From CAZFQG01 sp964520785 (GTDB lineage Bacteria > Planctomycetota > Planctomycetia > Pirellulales > Thermoguttaceae): a stretch of 14,719 nt of DNA. The stretch lies in contig CAZFQG010000164.1 in assembly GCA_964520785.1 (NCBI GenBank), forward strand, positions 1 through 14,719, read 5' to 3'. The notes beneath the pieces were generated by a model. That model was given only the letters and a program-made list of their open reading frames with translations, was not told the DNA's origin and made no database searches. This document shows, in pieces, positions 6,750-14,719 of the stretch (its first letter is position 1; each line of letters starts with the position of its first letter). A program made the position numbers and the translations under genes.

Positions 6750-9700
6750 ATGAAATCCGAATTACTTCGCGAAACGACCGATTTTTCCAACGAGACGCCG
6801 CTGATGGCGTGGTACCGCTTTCGGCGGACCGCCGCGGCTCGTCCGAAGGTCGAATTGGAGATCGACGCGGCGTTCCGCTCGGCCGTTTCCGCCGCCGAGA
6901 CGGCATATTCCAAGGAGACGAATACGCTGCGTTCGGCGTTGAGCGAGCGCCGCGCGGCGCTGCAGCGGAAACGCCGCCGCGAGCGAGAGGCGGCCCTCGA
7001 TTGGGCCCGCCGCCAAACGGAATCGCTCCAGGCGGAATACGATAACGAACTCTTCGACGCGGAGAACGAATACCACCTGGCGATGCGGAACCGGGAGGCG
7101 GTCCTCAAGGACTTGCGCTGGGAGGCGAACGCCATTCTGGAGGCCGCGCGACAGGGGATCGTACGGCGCCGCAAGGAGTTGGAAGAATCGCTGGAACGCC
7201 ACAAGGCGAGGATGGACGCCGTCTTGAACCGCGCCTACGGCGTTCTGCGGCGGCGCCGTCAGACGGATACCCAAGAATCGATCGAACTTCCTCCGGGGAT
7301 GTCGTTCCCGCACCCGAAGCAGCAGCTCGGCGACGTCGTGCGTCAGGCGGACGAGGCCTGCCGCCGACTGGCCGGGCTGTATCTGCCCGGCCTCTTCGAG
7401 GGCGCGCGGCCCTTGGGAATCTGCCTGCTGGCGTGGGTGGCCTTGCTCCTGCCGGTCGCCGTCGCCATGAATTGGACGAACTGGGGACTGATTCTAATCA
7501 TCACTACCGGCGTGGCGGGCGTCGTCGGATCCCTCTTCTGCATCATCGGAGCGCACTTTGCCGCCAAGCAAACACGGCACGCGTTCCATCAACTCAAGCA
7601 CGTGTTGGTCGTCGCCGCCAAGGTGCGCGAGGCCGTCCGCGCCCGGGACGAGGAGGAATGCGAATGGATTCAGCAAAAGGAGACCGAACGATACCGTGTC
7701 GAGACCGACCGGTTTCAGCACGAATTCGAAGCCGAAGCCGCCCGATTGGAGGCCGAACGCGCCGGCCGGATCGATACCGCGAAGACCCACTACCCGCCCC
7801 GAATAAAGGAAACCGCGACCCAAGAACACGAACGGATACGCCGGATCGAGTCGGAATACGCCGAGGACCTCGCCCGGGCCGAGTCGGAGTTTGAAACGCG
7901 GATGGCCAAGGCACAAGCGGAGCGGGACCGCGCCCTCGCACAAGCCGCCGCGGCCCGGGACGCCGCGCGGACCGCCCTGCTTGCGCAGTGGCGGCGCGTC
8001 CTGAGCGAATCGGAGTCCGGTCTGCTTTCCGCGGTCCAGACGCAAAAGGCCCATTTCCCCCCCCTGATTTCACTTTCCGCGGAGATGTTCCAAGCGGACC
8101 TTGAAGACGCCGCGACGCCGCCGGCCGTTCCGTTCGGGACGTTCCAAGTCGATCTGGAGACGGTCGAAGGGGGCCTGCCGGACGATCCGGAGCTGCGGCC
8201 CAATCCCACGCGGTTCGAGGTCCCGGCGTGGTTCTCGTTCGACGAGCACTCCTGCCTTGCCCTGCGCTGCCGCGGCGAGGGACGCAAGCGAGGGCTCGAC
8301 TTCCTTCAAACGGCCATGCTGAGGATTCTCACCGCGCTGCCGCCGGGACGCGTCCGGTTCACCGTGATCGATCCGGTCGGCCTCGGCGAAAGCTTCTCCG
8401 CCTTCATGCACCTGGCGGACCACGACGAGAAACTGATCGCCAGTCGCATCTGGACCGATTCGGCCCATATCGATCAGCGGCTGACCGACTTGACCGGCTA
8501 CATGGAGACGGTCCTTCAGGCGTACCTCCGCAACGAATACGCGACGATCCAGGAATACAACGCGGCCGCCGGAGAGATGGCCGAACCCTACCGCATTCTC
8601 GTCGTGGCCGGCTTCCCGCACAATTTCTCGGAGAACGCCGTCAAGCGGCTGACGAGCATCATCACCAGCGGCCGCCGCTGCGGCGTTTATACGCTTCTGA
8701 GCCTCGACGCCGAGTCGAAGAAGGCCGAGATGTTCCGCGAGGAGGACCTGGAAGAGAACGGAATCGTTCTCGACTGGCGCGACGGCGATTTCTATTGGCG
8801 GCGCCGCGCCCCGTTCCCCATCGTTGCCTCGCCGGAAGGGGTGCTGGACGAAGACGATTTCCACGCGACGCCGGCCCCGGCGGCGGAGCCTCCGCTGGAA
8901 CGCGTGGCGGTCCGCGTGGAGCCGGCCCCGTCCGCGGACCGCGCGTCGGAACTGATCCACGCGGCCGGAAAGGCGGCCATCGAGGCGACCAAGGTGGAAG
9001 TCCCCTTCCGCCGCGGCCTGCCGGATCCTGCCGACTGGTGGACGTCGAAAAGCAACGAAGAGGTCGACGTCCCCCTGGGAAGCGCCGGCGCCATGAAGCT
9101 CCAGCGGTTCACGCTCGGCAAGGGGCTCTCGCAGCACGTCCTCGTCGCCGGGAAGACCGGTTCGGGAAAATCGACCCTCTGGCACGCCCTGATCACGAAT
9201 ATCGCCGTCCACTACTCGCCGGACGAGGTGGAACTCTACCTGATCGACTTCAAGAAGGGGGTCGAGTTCAAGGCCTACGCCGCGCACGACCTGCCGCACG
9301 CCCGGGTCATCGCCATCGAGAGCGAGCGGGAGTTCGGCCTGAGCGTCTTGGAGCGGGTGGACGAGGAACTCCGCCGCCGCGGCGACCTTTTCCGAAATAC
9401 CAATGTCCAGGACCTCCGCGCGTTCCGCGCCGCGAGGCCCGATACGGTCATGCCGCGGGTCTTGTTGATCATCGAGGAGTTCCAGGAGCTTTTCGTCGAG
9501 GACGACCGCCTTGCCCAGAGGGCGTCGCTGCTGCTGGACCGGCTGGTCCGCCAGGGCCGCGCATTCGGAATTCACGTCCTCCTCGGATCGCAGACGTTGG
9601 CCGGCGCGTATTCGCTGCCGCGGAGCACGCTGGGACAAATGGCCGTCCGCATCGCCCTGCAGTGCAGCGAATCGGACGCCCATCTCATTCTGAGCGAGGA

Positions 9701-10742
9701 GAACACCGCGGCGCGCCTGCTCACCCGTCCCGGCGAGGCGATCTACAACGACGCCAACGGCCTCTACGAGGGGAACCATCCCTTTCAGGTTTTCTGGCTG
9801 CCCGACCACGAGCGCGAGCGATACCTCCGGGCGGTCCGCGAGAAGGTCGCGTCCCTGAGGCGAAAGCTGCCTTCGCGGATCGTTTTCGAAGGGAACATCC
9901 CGGCGGACATTCGCGAAAACGACGCGTTCGAGTCGCTGATGGAGACGGCGGCCGCGGCGCGAAAGACCGCCTCGCCGGTCGCCTGGCTCGGCTCGGCGGT
10001 GGCGATCAAGGAACCGACGAGCGTCCGCTTTGGGCGCCAGCACGGAGAGAACGTCCTTCTCGTCGGCCACGGGGAGGAACTCGTCCAGGGGATATTCGCG
10101 TCGATGACGGCCAGTCTGGCATTGCAAGCCCCCGGGGCACGTTTCGTTCTCCTCGACGGGACCCGCGCGGACGAGCGGGATGAAGACCACTGGGCGGACC
10201 GGCTCGCCGCGGCGTTGGGCGAGTCTTTCCGGTTGGCCGGCCCGCGCGAGGCGGCCGCGGCGATTGAAGAGGTGGCGGCCGAGGTGTCCGCCCGCCAGAC
10301 GGAACACGCGCAGGACCGCCCGCCGATCTACGTCTTCGCGTACAATCTGCCCCGGTTCCGCGACCTCCGCCAGAGTGACGACGATTTCAGCTTCGGCGGG
10401 TTCGGCGAGGACAAGCCCCCCAGCCCGGCCGCGCGGTTCTCCTCGATCCTCTCCGACGGTCCGGTCGTGGGGGTCCACACGTTCGCCTGGTGCGACTCCT
10501 ACAACAACGTCAACCGCGCTCTGGACCGCCGCAGCATGAAGGAATTCGAACTGCGGATCGTCTTCCAGCTCAATCCGACCGACTCCAGCCAACTCGTCGA
10601 CTCCCCCGGCGCGGCCCATCTGGGAACCTACCGCGCCCTCTTCTACGATGAGCGGGACGGCCTCCTGGAGAAATTCCGGCCGTACGCATTTCCGGAGGAG
10701 GGATGGCTGGATCGGCTGGGGAAGCGATGCACCCCGGGATAA
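6750..10742 (+). CDS. Membrane-anchored FtsK/SpoIIIE (EssC/EccC-like) ATPase with coiled coils
   Basis: The 1330-residue product is probably the motor of a type VII-like export system. Residues of about 30-185 form a charged coiled coil. Two membrane helices (about 222-240 and 246-266) form a hairpin, keeping both ends cytoplasmic. A second coiled coil spans about 289-433. Three P-loop-like domains follow. The first (about 490-720) lacks a usable Walker A (RCRGEGRKRG, 506-515). The second (about 760-1010) has canonical GKTGSGKST (801-809) and a Walker B LLIIEEFQEL with E909-E910 in place of DE. The third (about 1085-1320) has VGHGEELVQG (1105-1114) without Lys. EccC/EssC proteins also have three such domains, but no FHA domain is present here. 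AGGGA lies ten bases before the ATG, and the gap from the previous gene is 13 bp. FtsK-type DNA translocation is the main alternative. Confidence 0.9.
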   Translation: MKSELLRETTDFSNETPLMAWYRFRRTAAARPKVELEIDAAFRSAVSAAETAYSKETNTLRSALSERRAALQRKRRREREAALDWARRQTESLQAEYDNELFDAENEYHLAMRNREAVLKDLRWEANAILEAARQGIVRRRKELEESLERHKARMDAVLNRAYGVLRRRRQTDTQESIELPPGMSFPHPKQQLGDVVRQADEACRRLAGLYLPGLFEGARPLGICLLAWVALLLPVAVAMNWTNWGLILIITTGVAGVVGSLFCIIGAHFAAKQTRHAFHQLKHVLVVAAKVREAVRARDEEECEWIQQKETERYRVETDRFQHEFEAEAARLEAERAGRIDTAKTHYPPRIKETATQEHERIRRIESEYAEDLARAESEFETRMAKAQAERDRALAQAAAARDAARTALLAQWRRVLSESESGLLSAVQTQKAHFPPLISLSAEMFQADLEDAATPPAVPFGTFQVDLETVEGGLPDDPELRPNPTRFEVPAWFSFDEHSCLALRCRGEGRKRGLDFLQTAMLRILTALPPGRVRFTVIDPVGLGESFSAFMHLADHDEKLIASRIWTDSAHIDQRLTDLTGYMETVLQAYLRNEYATIQEYNAAAGEMAEPYRILVVAGFPHNFSENAVKRLTSIITSGRRCGVYTLLSLDAESKKAEMFREEDLEENGIVLDWRDGDFYWRRRAPFPIVASPEGVLDEDDFHATPAPAAEPPLERVAVRVEPAPSADRASELIHAAGKAAIEATKVEVPFRRGLPDPADWWTSKSNEEVDVPLGSAGAMKLQRFTLGKGLSQHVLVAGKTGSGKSTLWHALITNIAVHYSPDEVELYLIDFKKGVEFKAYAAHDLPHARVIAIESEREFGLSVLERVDEELRRRGDLFRNTNVQDLRAFRAARPDTVMPRVLLIIEEFQELFVEDDRLAQRASLLLDRLVRQGRAFGIHVLLGSQTLAGAYSLPRSTLGQMAVRIALQCSESDAHLILSEENTAARLLTRPGEAIYNDANGLYEGNHPFQVFWLPDHERERYLRAVREKVASLRRKLPSRIVFEGNIPADIRENDAFESLMETAAAARKTASPVAWLGSAVAIKEPTSVRFGRQHGENVLLVGHGEELVQGIFASMTASLALQAPGARFVLLDGTRADERDEDHWADRLAAALGESFRLAGPREAAAAIEEVAAEVSARQTEHAQDRPPIYVFAYNLPRFRDLRQSDDDFSFGGFGEDKPPSPAARFSSILSDGPVVGVHTFAWCDSYNNVNRALDRRSMKEFELRIVFQLNPTDSSQLVDSPGAAHLGTYRALFYDERDGLLEKFRPYAFPEEGWLDRLGKRCTPG

Positions 10743-10766
10743 GCCAGAGATAAGAACGTCCGGCGG

Positions 10767-12032
10767 TTACGTTCCGGTCTCATCGGCAATGAGTTCCTCG
10801 AACGACTGCCGCCCGCGGATCAATCGCGATTCTCCCCCCTCGATCAGGACTTCCGGGGCCATGGGCTTGGAATTGTAGTTCGAACCCATGACCGCCCCAT
10901 AGGCCCCGGCGCATTCGATCGCGAGGTAGTCTCCCACCGAGGCTTGTGGAAGCGGCCGCTTTGACACGAATCCGCCTTCCTCCTGCGTGAAGATGTCCCC
11001 CGACTCGCACAGGGGTCCGCCGACGATCACGTCTTGCAGCGGACGCTCTCCACCCCCCTCGCGCGGGACCACGGCGATGGGATGGTAGGCTCCGTAGAGA
11101 ACCGGCCGGGCGAGGTTGTTGAATCCCGCGTCGACCAGATAGAAGAGATTGTCTTGCTGCCGTTTGACGGCGCGGATCTCGGTGATGAGTGTTCCACTTT
11201 CGGCGACCAGATACCGGCCCGGTTCGACCTCGAGGGTGATCTTCCTTTCCAGGCGGTCTTCGACCCGCTTCCGCGAGGCATCCCAGGCTCGAAAGAAGGC
11301 ATCGACGTCGAGCCCCGTTTCGCCATCGCGGTAGGGGGTGGGAAGCCCGCCGCCGGTACTGAGCGTATCGATATCTTCTCCCGCTTGGGCGACGGCCGCC
11401 TCCATCGCCGCGCAGACCTGGCTGAGGTGCTCGAAATCACTCCCCGAGCCGATGTGCATATGCAGCCCCGTGATCCGCAGGCCGTACTTTGCCGCACGGT
11501 CCACGCAATCCGGGAGCTGCTCGTGCCAGATGCCGTGTTTGGATTGGGGACCGCCGGTATTCGTCTTGCGGACGTGGCCATGGCCGAAGCCGGGATTGAT
11601 CCGCAGCGTGATGGCGCGGCCCGGGGCTGCCTCGCCTAGCTGATCGATCATGTCGGCGGAGCCGCAGTTGACGTGAATTCCGCTTTCGACGACCAGCGCG
11701 AGCGACTCGGAGTCGAAGATGTCGGCCGTGTAGACAATCGGATGGGGCGAGCCAAACCGGGAGTATCCGGCCGCCAGGGCGCGGCGGATTTCAAACGCGC
11801 TGACGGCGTCGATCGCCGCTCCTTCCCGGCGGATCAGATCGAGGATCGCCAGATTGGAACAGGCCTTCTGGGCGTATCGGACGACGTCGAAGGCCGCCAG
11901 GTCTTTCACCCGGCGGCGGATCAGGGCCGCGTCGTATACGAACAGCGGGGTCCCGTACTCGCGGACGAGTTCCGCGATCGGCCACGTGGCGATTTCAGTG
12001 CGAATGAGGGGAAAATGGGCCTGCTCGGGCAT
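10767..12032 (-). CDS. lysA: Diaminopimelate decarboxylase
   Basis: This cytoplasmic PLP enzyme converts meso-2,6-diaminopimelate to L-lysine and CO2, the last step of lysine biosynthesis. The 421-residue product has the fold-III decarboxylase pattern. K56 in RYAQKACSN binds PLP, and H193 lies in HMHIGSG. NPGFGHGH and KTNTGG are followed by SKHGIW. EPGRYLV marks the C-terminal part of the barrel, and C342 in CESGD supplies the partner-subunit active site. The pattern NPGFGHGH/KTNTGG/SKHGIW and the length match E. coli-type LysA as I remember it. I chose the ATG at 12032; an in-frame TTG at 12089 would add 19 residues ahead of the conserved start. Neither has a strong Shine-Dalgarno. It converges on the ATPase gene with a 24-bp gap and is separated from the upstream gene by a strong terminator. 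Confidence 0.95.
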   Translation of the reverse strand: MPEQAHFPLIRTEIATWPIAELVREYGTPLFVYDAALIRRRVKDLAAFDVVRYAQKACSNLAILDLIRREGAAIDAVSAFEIRRALAAGYSRFGSPHPIVYTADIFDSESLALVVESGIHVNCGSADMIDQLGEAAPGRAITLRINPGFGHGHVRKTNTGGPQSKHGIWHEQLPDCVDRAAKYGLRITGLHMHIGSGSDFEHLSQVCAAMEAAVAQAGEDIDTLSTGGGLPTPYRDGETGLDVDAFFRAWDASRKRVEDRLERKITLEVEPGRYLVAESGTLITEIRAVKRQQDNLFYLVDAGFNNLARPVLYGAYHPIAVVPREGGGERPLQDVIVGGPLCESGDIFTQEEGGFVSKRPLPQASVGDYLAIECAGAYGAVMGSNYNSKPMAPEVLIEGGESRLIRGRQSFEELIADETGT

Positions 12033-12097
12033 GTTCAAACCGGAAAAAGTGACGCTGATGATACTTTGAAACGGCTCTGGGACGGACAACGGCGTCT

Positions 12098-12126
12098 ATT
12101 CTGATGATTCAGGCCGAAACCGACAA
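12098..12126 (-). promoter_or_regulatory. Candidate sigma-70-like promoter for lysA
   Basis: On the minus strand TTGTCG (complement of 12121-12126) is followed after 17 bases by CAGAAT (complement of 12098-12103), each matching four of six consensus bases. It lies between the terminator of the upstream gene and the lysA start, where lysA must have its own promoter. It would also give a leader of about 60 bases. The match is weak and could be chance. Confidence 0.3.
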
Positions 12127-12172
12127 CCCCCTTCGGCGGCAACGGTGCGCCTCGGTTCCCGAGTGGGCCGGG

Positions 12173-12211
12173 AAAAAAGAACGCCGCCGGAGGTCTCTCC
12201 GGCGGCGTTTT
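12173..12211 (-). terminator. Strong rho-independent terminator after the 566-residue secreted protein gene
   Basis: A perfect 13-bp stem, AACGCCGCCGGAG (12180-12192) with its complement (12197-12209), closes a 4-base loop. Read on the minus strand it is followed by C and six Ts (complement of 12173-12179), a textbook intrinsic terminator. It begins 25 bases after the stop codon at 12237. On the plus strand only TTTTC follows, so it may work weakly in that direction. Confidence 0.9.
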
Positions 12212-12236
12212 CACGGGTTCTATTGGGCAAATCCCG

Positions 12237-13937
12237 TTACTGCTGCGGTCCGCCCAGCGGGAGCGATTTCAGCATGGCGGCGGCCGTCTTGATGATCCCC
12301 TTTTCAAGCTCGATCCGGACTTTCGTACCGTTCTCGACCGGTTCGCCGGTGATGACGAGGTGATCGTCGCTTCCAGCCTGCGAGAGGACCATGGCGGCCA
12401 TCATGGCCGGACCCTTGACCTGGTCTTCCTCGGCGACCGCGGCGATGAACGCGGCGAGCTTGGCGGAGGAAAGGGTCATGCGGAACGGGAGGACCTCCTT
12501 GGAGGCATCGGCGGCCGATTGTTCGATCGCCTTCTTGAGCATCGCCTCGGCGTCCCTGCCGACGGCCAGATAGACGCTGTCCAGCGTGAATCCGGCCCAT
12601 GCAGTAACCGTGGGGCCGAGCAACTGCCGCAGCATCTGGGCGTTATCGGCGTCGTCCGGAATCGGCATTTCCACCTTGTGGAGCGTAACTCCGCCGACCG
12701 TCGCGGCGTCGACCGTCAGGGCATCCGCGACCTTGGGCTCTTCCTTCTTGGCGACTTCGATCAGCTCGCCCAGCGCGCTCTCGAGATCCTTCGCGTTTGG
12801 TAGATAGGCTCCGGCGACCATCGTCATGCCGCTCGGGTCCAAGACGGCCGACATGGCGAAGTCCTGCTTGCCCTCTTCGATCGCCTTCGTGGCGATCTCG
12901 AAGAGACGGCCGGCCAGCCGCTTGGCGGTCTCCCTCTGTTCGGCGGAGAGAGATTCCTCTTCAAGCGCGTCGCCCATGTTCTTCTCGACCGACTTGAGCA
13001 TGTTGAGCTGCTGTTGCTTGTCGCTCTCGGAGAGGGTTCCCATCACCTGCATCGCGATGGCCGCCTCGTCCATCATGAAGCCGGAAAAAGCGGACGGACC
13101 CTTCTTAACCAAGGCAAAGTCCTTGGCCGTCTCCGAATCCGGCTTCGCCGTCACCTCCAGATCGAGGTAGATCGTTTCCGTCTGGTCATCGATCGCCAAG
13201 GCCACCGTCAGGTCCTTCATGTCGTCGATGAGCTTCAGAATCTGCTGAATCCCCTGCATTCCCACTTTCTTGCGCAGCGCGAAATCCTCGTCGCTTTCGC
13301 CGGGTTGCTGCTGCATCCCGATCTCCGCCCCCATTTGAATATTTTCGATTCCCTGCTTCTTCAGGGATTGGGGAATGTTCTCGACCAGAACCTTAACCGC
13401 CAGGTCATACTTCTTCGGCAGTTCACCCAAGAGCTTCTCCGGATCGGCCGGCACCGATTTTAACTCGTCCGGGTTCCGCGTCACGAAGGCCCAGCCGCCT
13501 TTCTCCTGTGCGTAGAGTCGCTCCGGCATGTTCGAGTGACTCAGCGAATAGACGCCGTCCCCCTCTTCGCCGATCGTAAACCCGAGCGCCTCCAGAAGCG
13601 GACCCATGTCGGTCATCTTCTCGACCGGAACGAACATACTTCCGGGGAAGCTCGATCCCGAATCATCCGTTTCGATAATCATGCCCCAGGGACGGGTCTT
13701 GTCGAGGCCCTCTACGCCGGCCCCGTCGGTCGCCATGATCAGAATTCCCTCCAGCCCTTGGGCCATGTCGGGATTGCCGCCCAGCTTGCCGATGAGTCCG
13801 ACGTCCTGCTTGATGGCGTCATATCCGGAAAAGGACACGACCAGGACCGGCTTCGTCGCCGTCTCCTGTGCTACCGCGGGGAGACAAACGCCCAGCAGCA
13901 CGGCCATCGCCAACAACGTCAAATGCACTTTCTTCAC
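12237..13937 (-). CDS. Exported protein of unknown function
   Basis: This is a 566-residue protein with a clear signal peptide (MKK start, hydrophobic core, AVA at 21-23 before Q24) and no other membrane helix, so it should be released into the periplasm or outside. The mature part is acidic and rich in Met, Ala and Glu. It alternates predicted strands and helices, contains a Gln-rich loop (EIGMQQQPGESDEDF) and has no Cys after the signal peptide. The start is GTG: AAAGGAG lies nine bases upstream, and the next residues fit a signal peptide. No enzyme motif is visible. I have seen similar mature openings (VLVVSFSGYD) in planctomycete proteins of unknown function, from memory. It is transcribed alone and ends in the terminator at 12173-12211. 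Confidence 0.85.
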   Translation of the reverse strand: MKKVHLTLLAMAVLLGVCLPAVAQETATKPVLVVSFSGYDAIKQDVGLIGKLGGNPDMAQGLEGILIMATDGAGVEGLDKTRPWGMIIETDDSGSSFPGSMFVPVEKMTDMGPLLEALGFTIGEEGDGVYSLSHSNMPERLYAQEKGGWAFVTRNPDELKSVPADPEKLLGELPKKYDLAVKVLVENIPQSLKKQGIENIQMGAEIGMQQQPGESDEDFALRKKVGMQGIQQILKLIDDMKDLTVALAIDDQTETIYLDLEVTAKPDSETAKDFALVKKGPSAFSGFMMDEAAIAMQVMGTLSESDKQQQLNMLKSVEKNMGDALEEESLSAEQRETAKRLAGRLFEIATKAIEEGKQDFAMSAVLDPSGMTMVAGAYLPNAKDLESALGELIEVAKKEEPKVADALTVDAATVGGVTLHKVEMPIPDDADNAQMLRQLLGPTVTAWAGFTLDSVYLAVGRDAEAMLKKAIEQSAADASKEVLPFRMTLSSAKLAAFIAAVAEEDQVKGPAMMAAMVLSQAGSDDHLVITGEPVENGTKVRIELEKGIIKTAAAMLKSLPLGGPQQ

Positions 13938-14407
13938 GATACACGGCTCCTTTCACACAAGGGTAGTCATGGCCTTCACCGGTTTCGCGGACCTCCGTCG
14001 GCAAGCTAAAAACAACCGGTGAAAGACGTATAGGGAATCGTAAACTCTAACAATATATAAGGCTTTACGCGATGTGAAAGCCCCTCGGCCGACCCTCAAT
14101 CCGGCTTGTCGCGGGAGACAATTCTGCGCGTCTTGCGCATTTTGCCGGCGCGGCCATCTCGGACGCGACTAATCGAATATAGATTATGCCTGAGGCTCCG
14201 CGTTGGGAACTCATCTCTTTCGCTCCGGTTCGTCCGATATTGGAAGGAATGTCGGCAAAAAGCAGGATTTCGGAATGAAGTATTTCGCCATCTATTCTCA
14301 AGTATGCCCAGAAGCACTTTTTAATGAGTTATTCTGTTTTTTTACGCCGCAGCCCACGTCAGGAGCCACCTCTGGTACCACTACTACCTGAATCAAATCT
14401 CTATTGA
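13938..14407. other. Leader of the exported-protein gene and AT-richer non-coding stretch
   Basis: This region holds the AAAGGAG ribosome-binding site (complement of 13947-13953) and a perfect 10-bp inverted repeat. It also has an AT-rich block (14050-14063, AACAATATATAAGG) that may contain the minus-strand promoter. One possible pair is TTCACA with TATTGT at 17 bases, but the register is ambiguous. From about 14160 to 14410 the DNA is clearly AT-richer than its surroundings, with a run of seven or more Ts near 14340. I see no gene there. Confidence 0.45.
13975..14023. repeat. Perfect 10-bp inverted repeat in the leader of the exported-protein gene
   Basis: TTCACCGGTT (13975-13984) and AACCGGTGAA (14014-14023) are exact inverted copies separated by 29 bases. 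Each arm contains the palindrome ACCGGT. They lie between the candidate promoter block and the GTG start, so they could form an mRNA stem or a two-site repressor operator. The repeat is seen directly; its function is not known. Confidence 0.6.
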
Positions 14408-14719
14408 CGAACGACTACAACGGAAGGACGCATTACGGCCGAAATCCGGATTCGGTTCAAGTCCTGTCCGACAAAAGTTGTCCGAGCTCGTTTGCGAAAC
14501 CGGGAAGAGAATCGATTTCGGACTCTCTTCACGGGAGAGCGCGACCCGATCGCCCTGGCGGCGTTTGGTCGTTGTGTGCGCAAGCTGGTCGCCAAGGTGA
14601 CCGCCTATAAGGGAAGTCTGTCGGCGAAGCCCGAGCGGACGAAGGTGAAAAAGGGGACGGTGCACGAATGGCACTTGCGCATCCCTAACCTCTTCCGCGC
14701 ATTAGCTTTCGGTAGTTTT
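14408..14719 (+). CDS. Possible partial gene running off the right edge, unidentified
   Basis: A frame opens after the TGA at 14405-14407 and stays open for 104 codons to the window end. It has no ATG; a TTG near 14490 and the GTG at 14575 are the only usual starts. From about 14540 the third codon positions are strongly G/C, as in the real genes here, and the product is basic (GRCVRKLVAKVTAYKG, then KKGTVHEWHLR). I recognise no family. It may be a degraded remnant, since a neighbouring frame is also open without a start. Alternatively the G-rich tract AAAAAGGGGACGG (14647-14659) may belong to an interspersed repeat and not to a gene. Confidence 0.22.

Noticed and set aside
8228..10183. 651-codon plus-strand frame inside the ATPase gene in another register
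   Set aside because: Pro/Arg/Gly-rich low-complexity translation typical of an out-of-frame reading of a GC-rich gene.
8070..10619. 849-codon minus-strand open frame opposite the ATPase gene
   Set aside because: It is an antisense shadow caused by high GC at third codon positions. Composition is Arg/Asp/Gly-biased, no domain is visible, and the plus-strand protein has clear motifs throughout.
1..14719. CRISPR arrays, complete insertion sequences, rRNA
   Set aside because: No regularly spaced direct repeats, no transposase motifs and no rRNA-like sequence were seen on either strand.

Overview
The window is 14.7 kb of GC-rich bacterial DNA. I think a planctomycete (Planctomycetota), probably from an uncultured or environmental genome, is most likely. 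This rests on three things: a WXG100-like/FtsK-type ATPase cassette, large secreted proteins of unknown function resembling ones I associate with planctomycetes, and scattered single genes with long spacers. It is inference; no rRNA or other taxonomic marker is present.

Layout. Positions 1-372 are non-coding with a nested inverted-repeat structure. Then come, on the minus strand, an FGGY-family sugar kinase (373-1899) and a secreted, C-terminally membrane-anchored protein of unknown function (2222-3523). On the plus strand are a secreted GH10 xylanase (3919-5232) and a tight four-gene cassette (5540-10742). Convergent to the cassette lie lysA (10767-12032) and, upstream of it, a 566-residue secreted protein (12237-13937) whose transcript ends in a strong intrinsic terminator. 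The right end (13938-14719) is AT-richer, with an unidentified open frame running off the edge.

The most interesting region is 5540-10742. Two small helical proteins carry a central Trp in a W-x-D context instead of W-x-G. Between them sits a 209-residue helical protein, and after them a 1330-residue membrane-anchored ATPase with two long coiled coils around a two-helix membrane hairpin. The ATPase appears to have three P-loop-like domains, of which only the middle one has a usable Walker A. This resembles a minimal type VII (ESX/Ess)-like export system without recognisable FHA, EccB/EccD, EsaA or mycosin partners in the window. The four genes are almost contiguous, with an ATGA-type stop/start overlap, and look like one operon.

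The xylanase and sugar kinase suggest hemicellulose or plant-sugar use, but they lie on opposite strands and are not one operon. The kinase lacks the usual xylulokinase QMHG signature, so its substrate is open. LysA is a housekeeping lysine-biosynthesis enzyme of the E. coli type.
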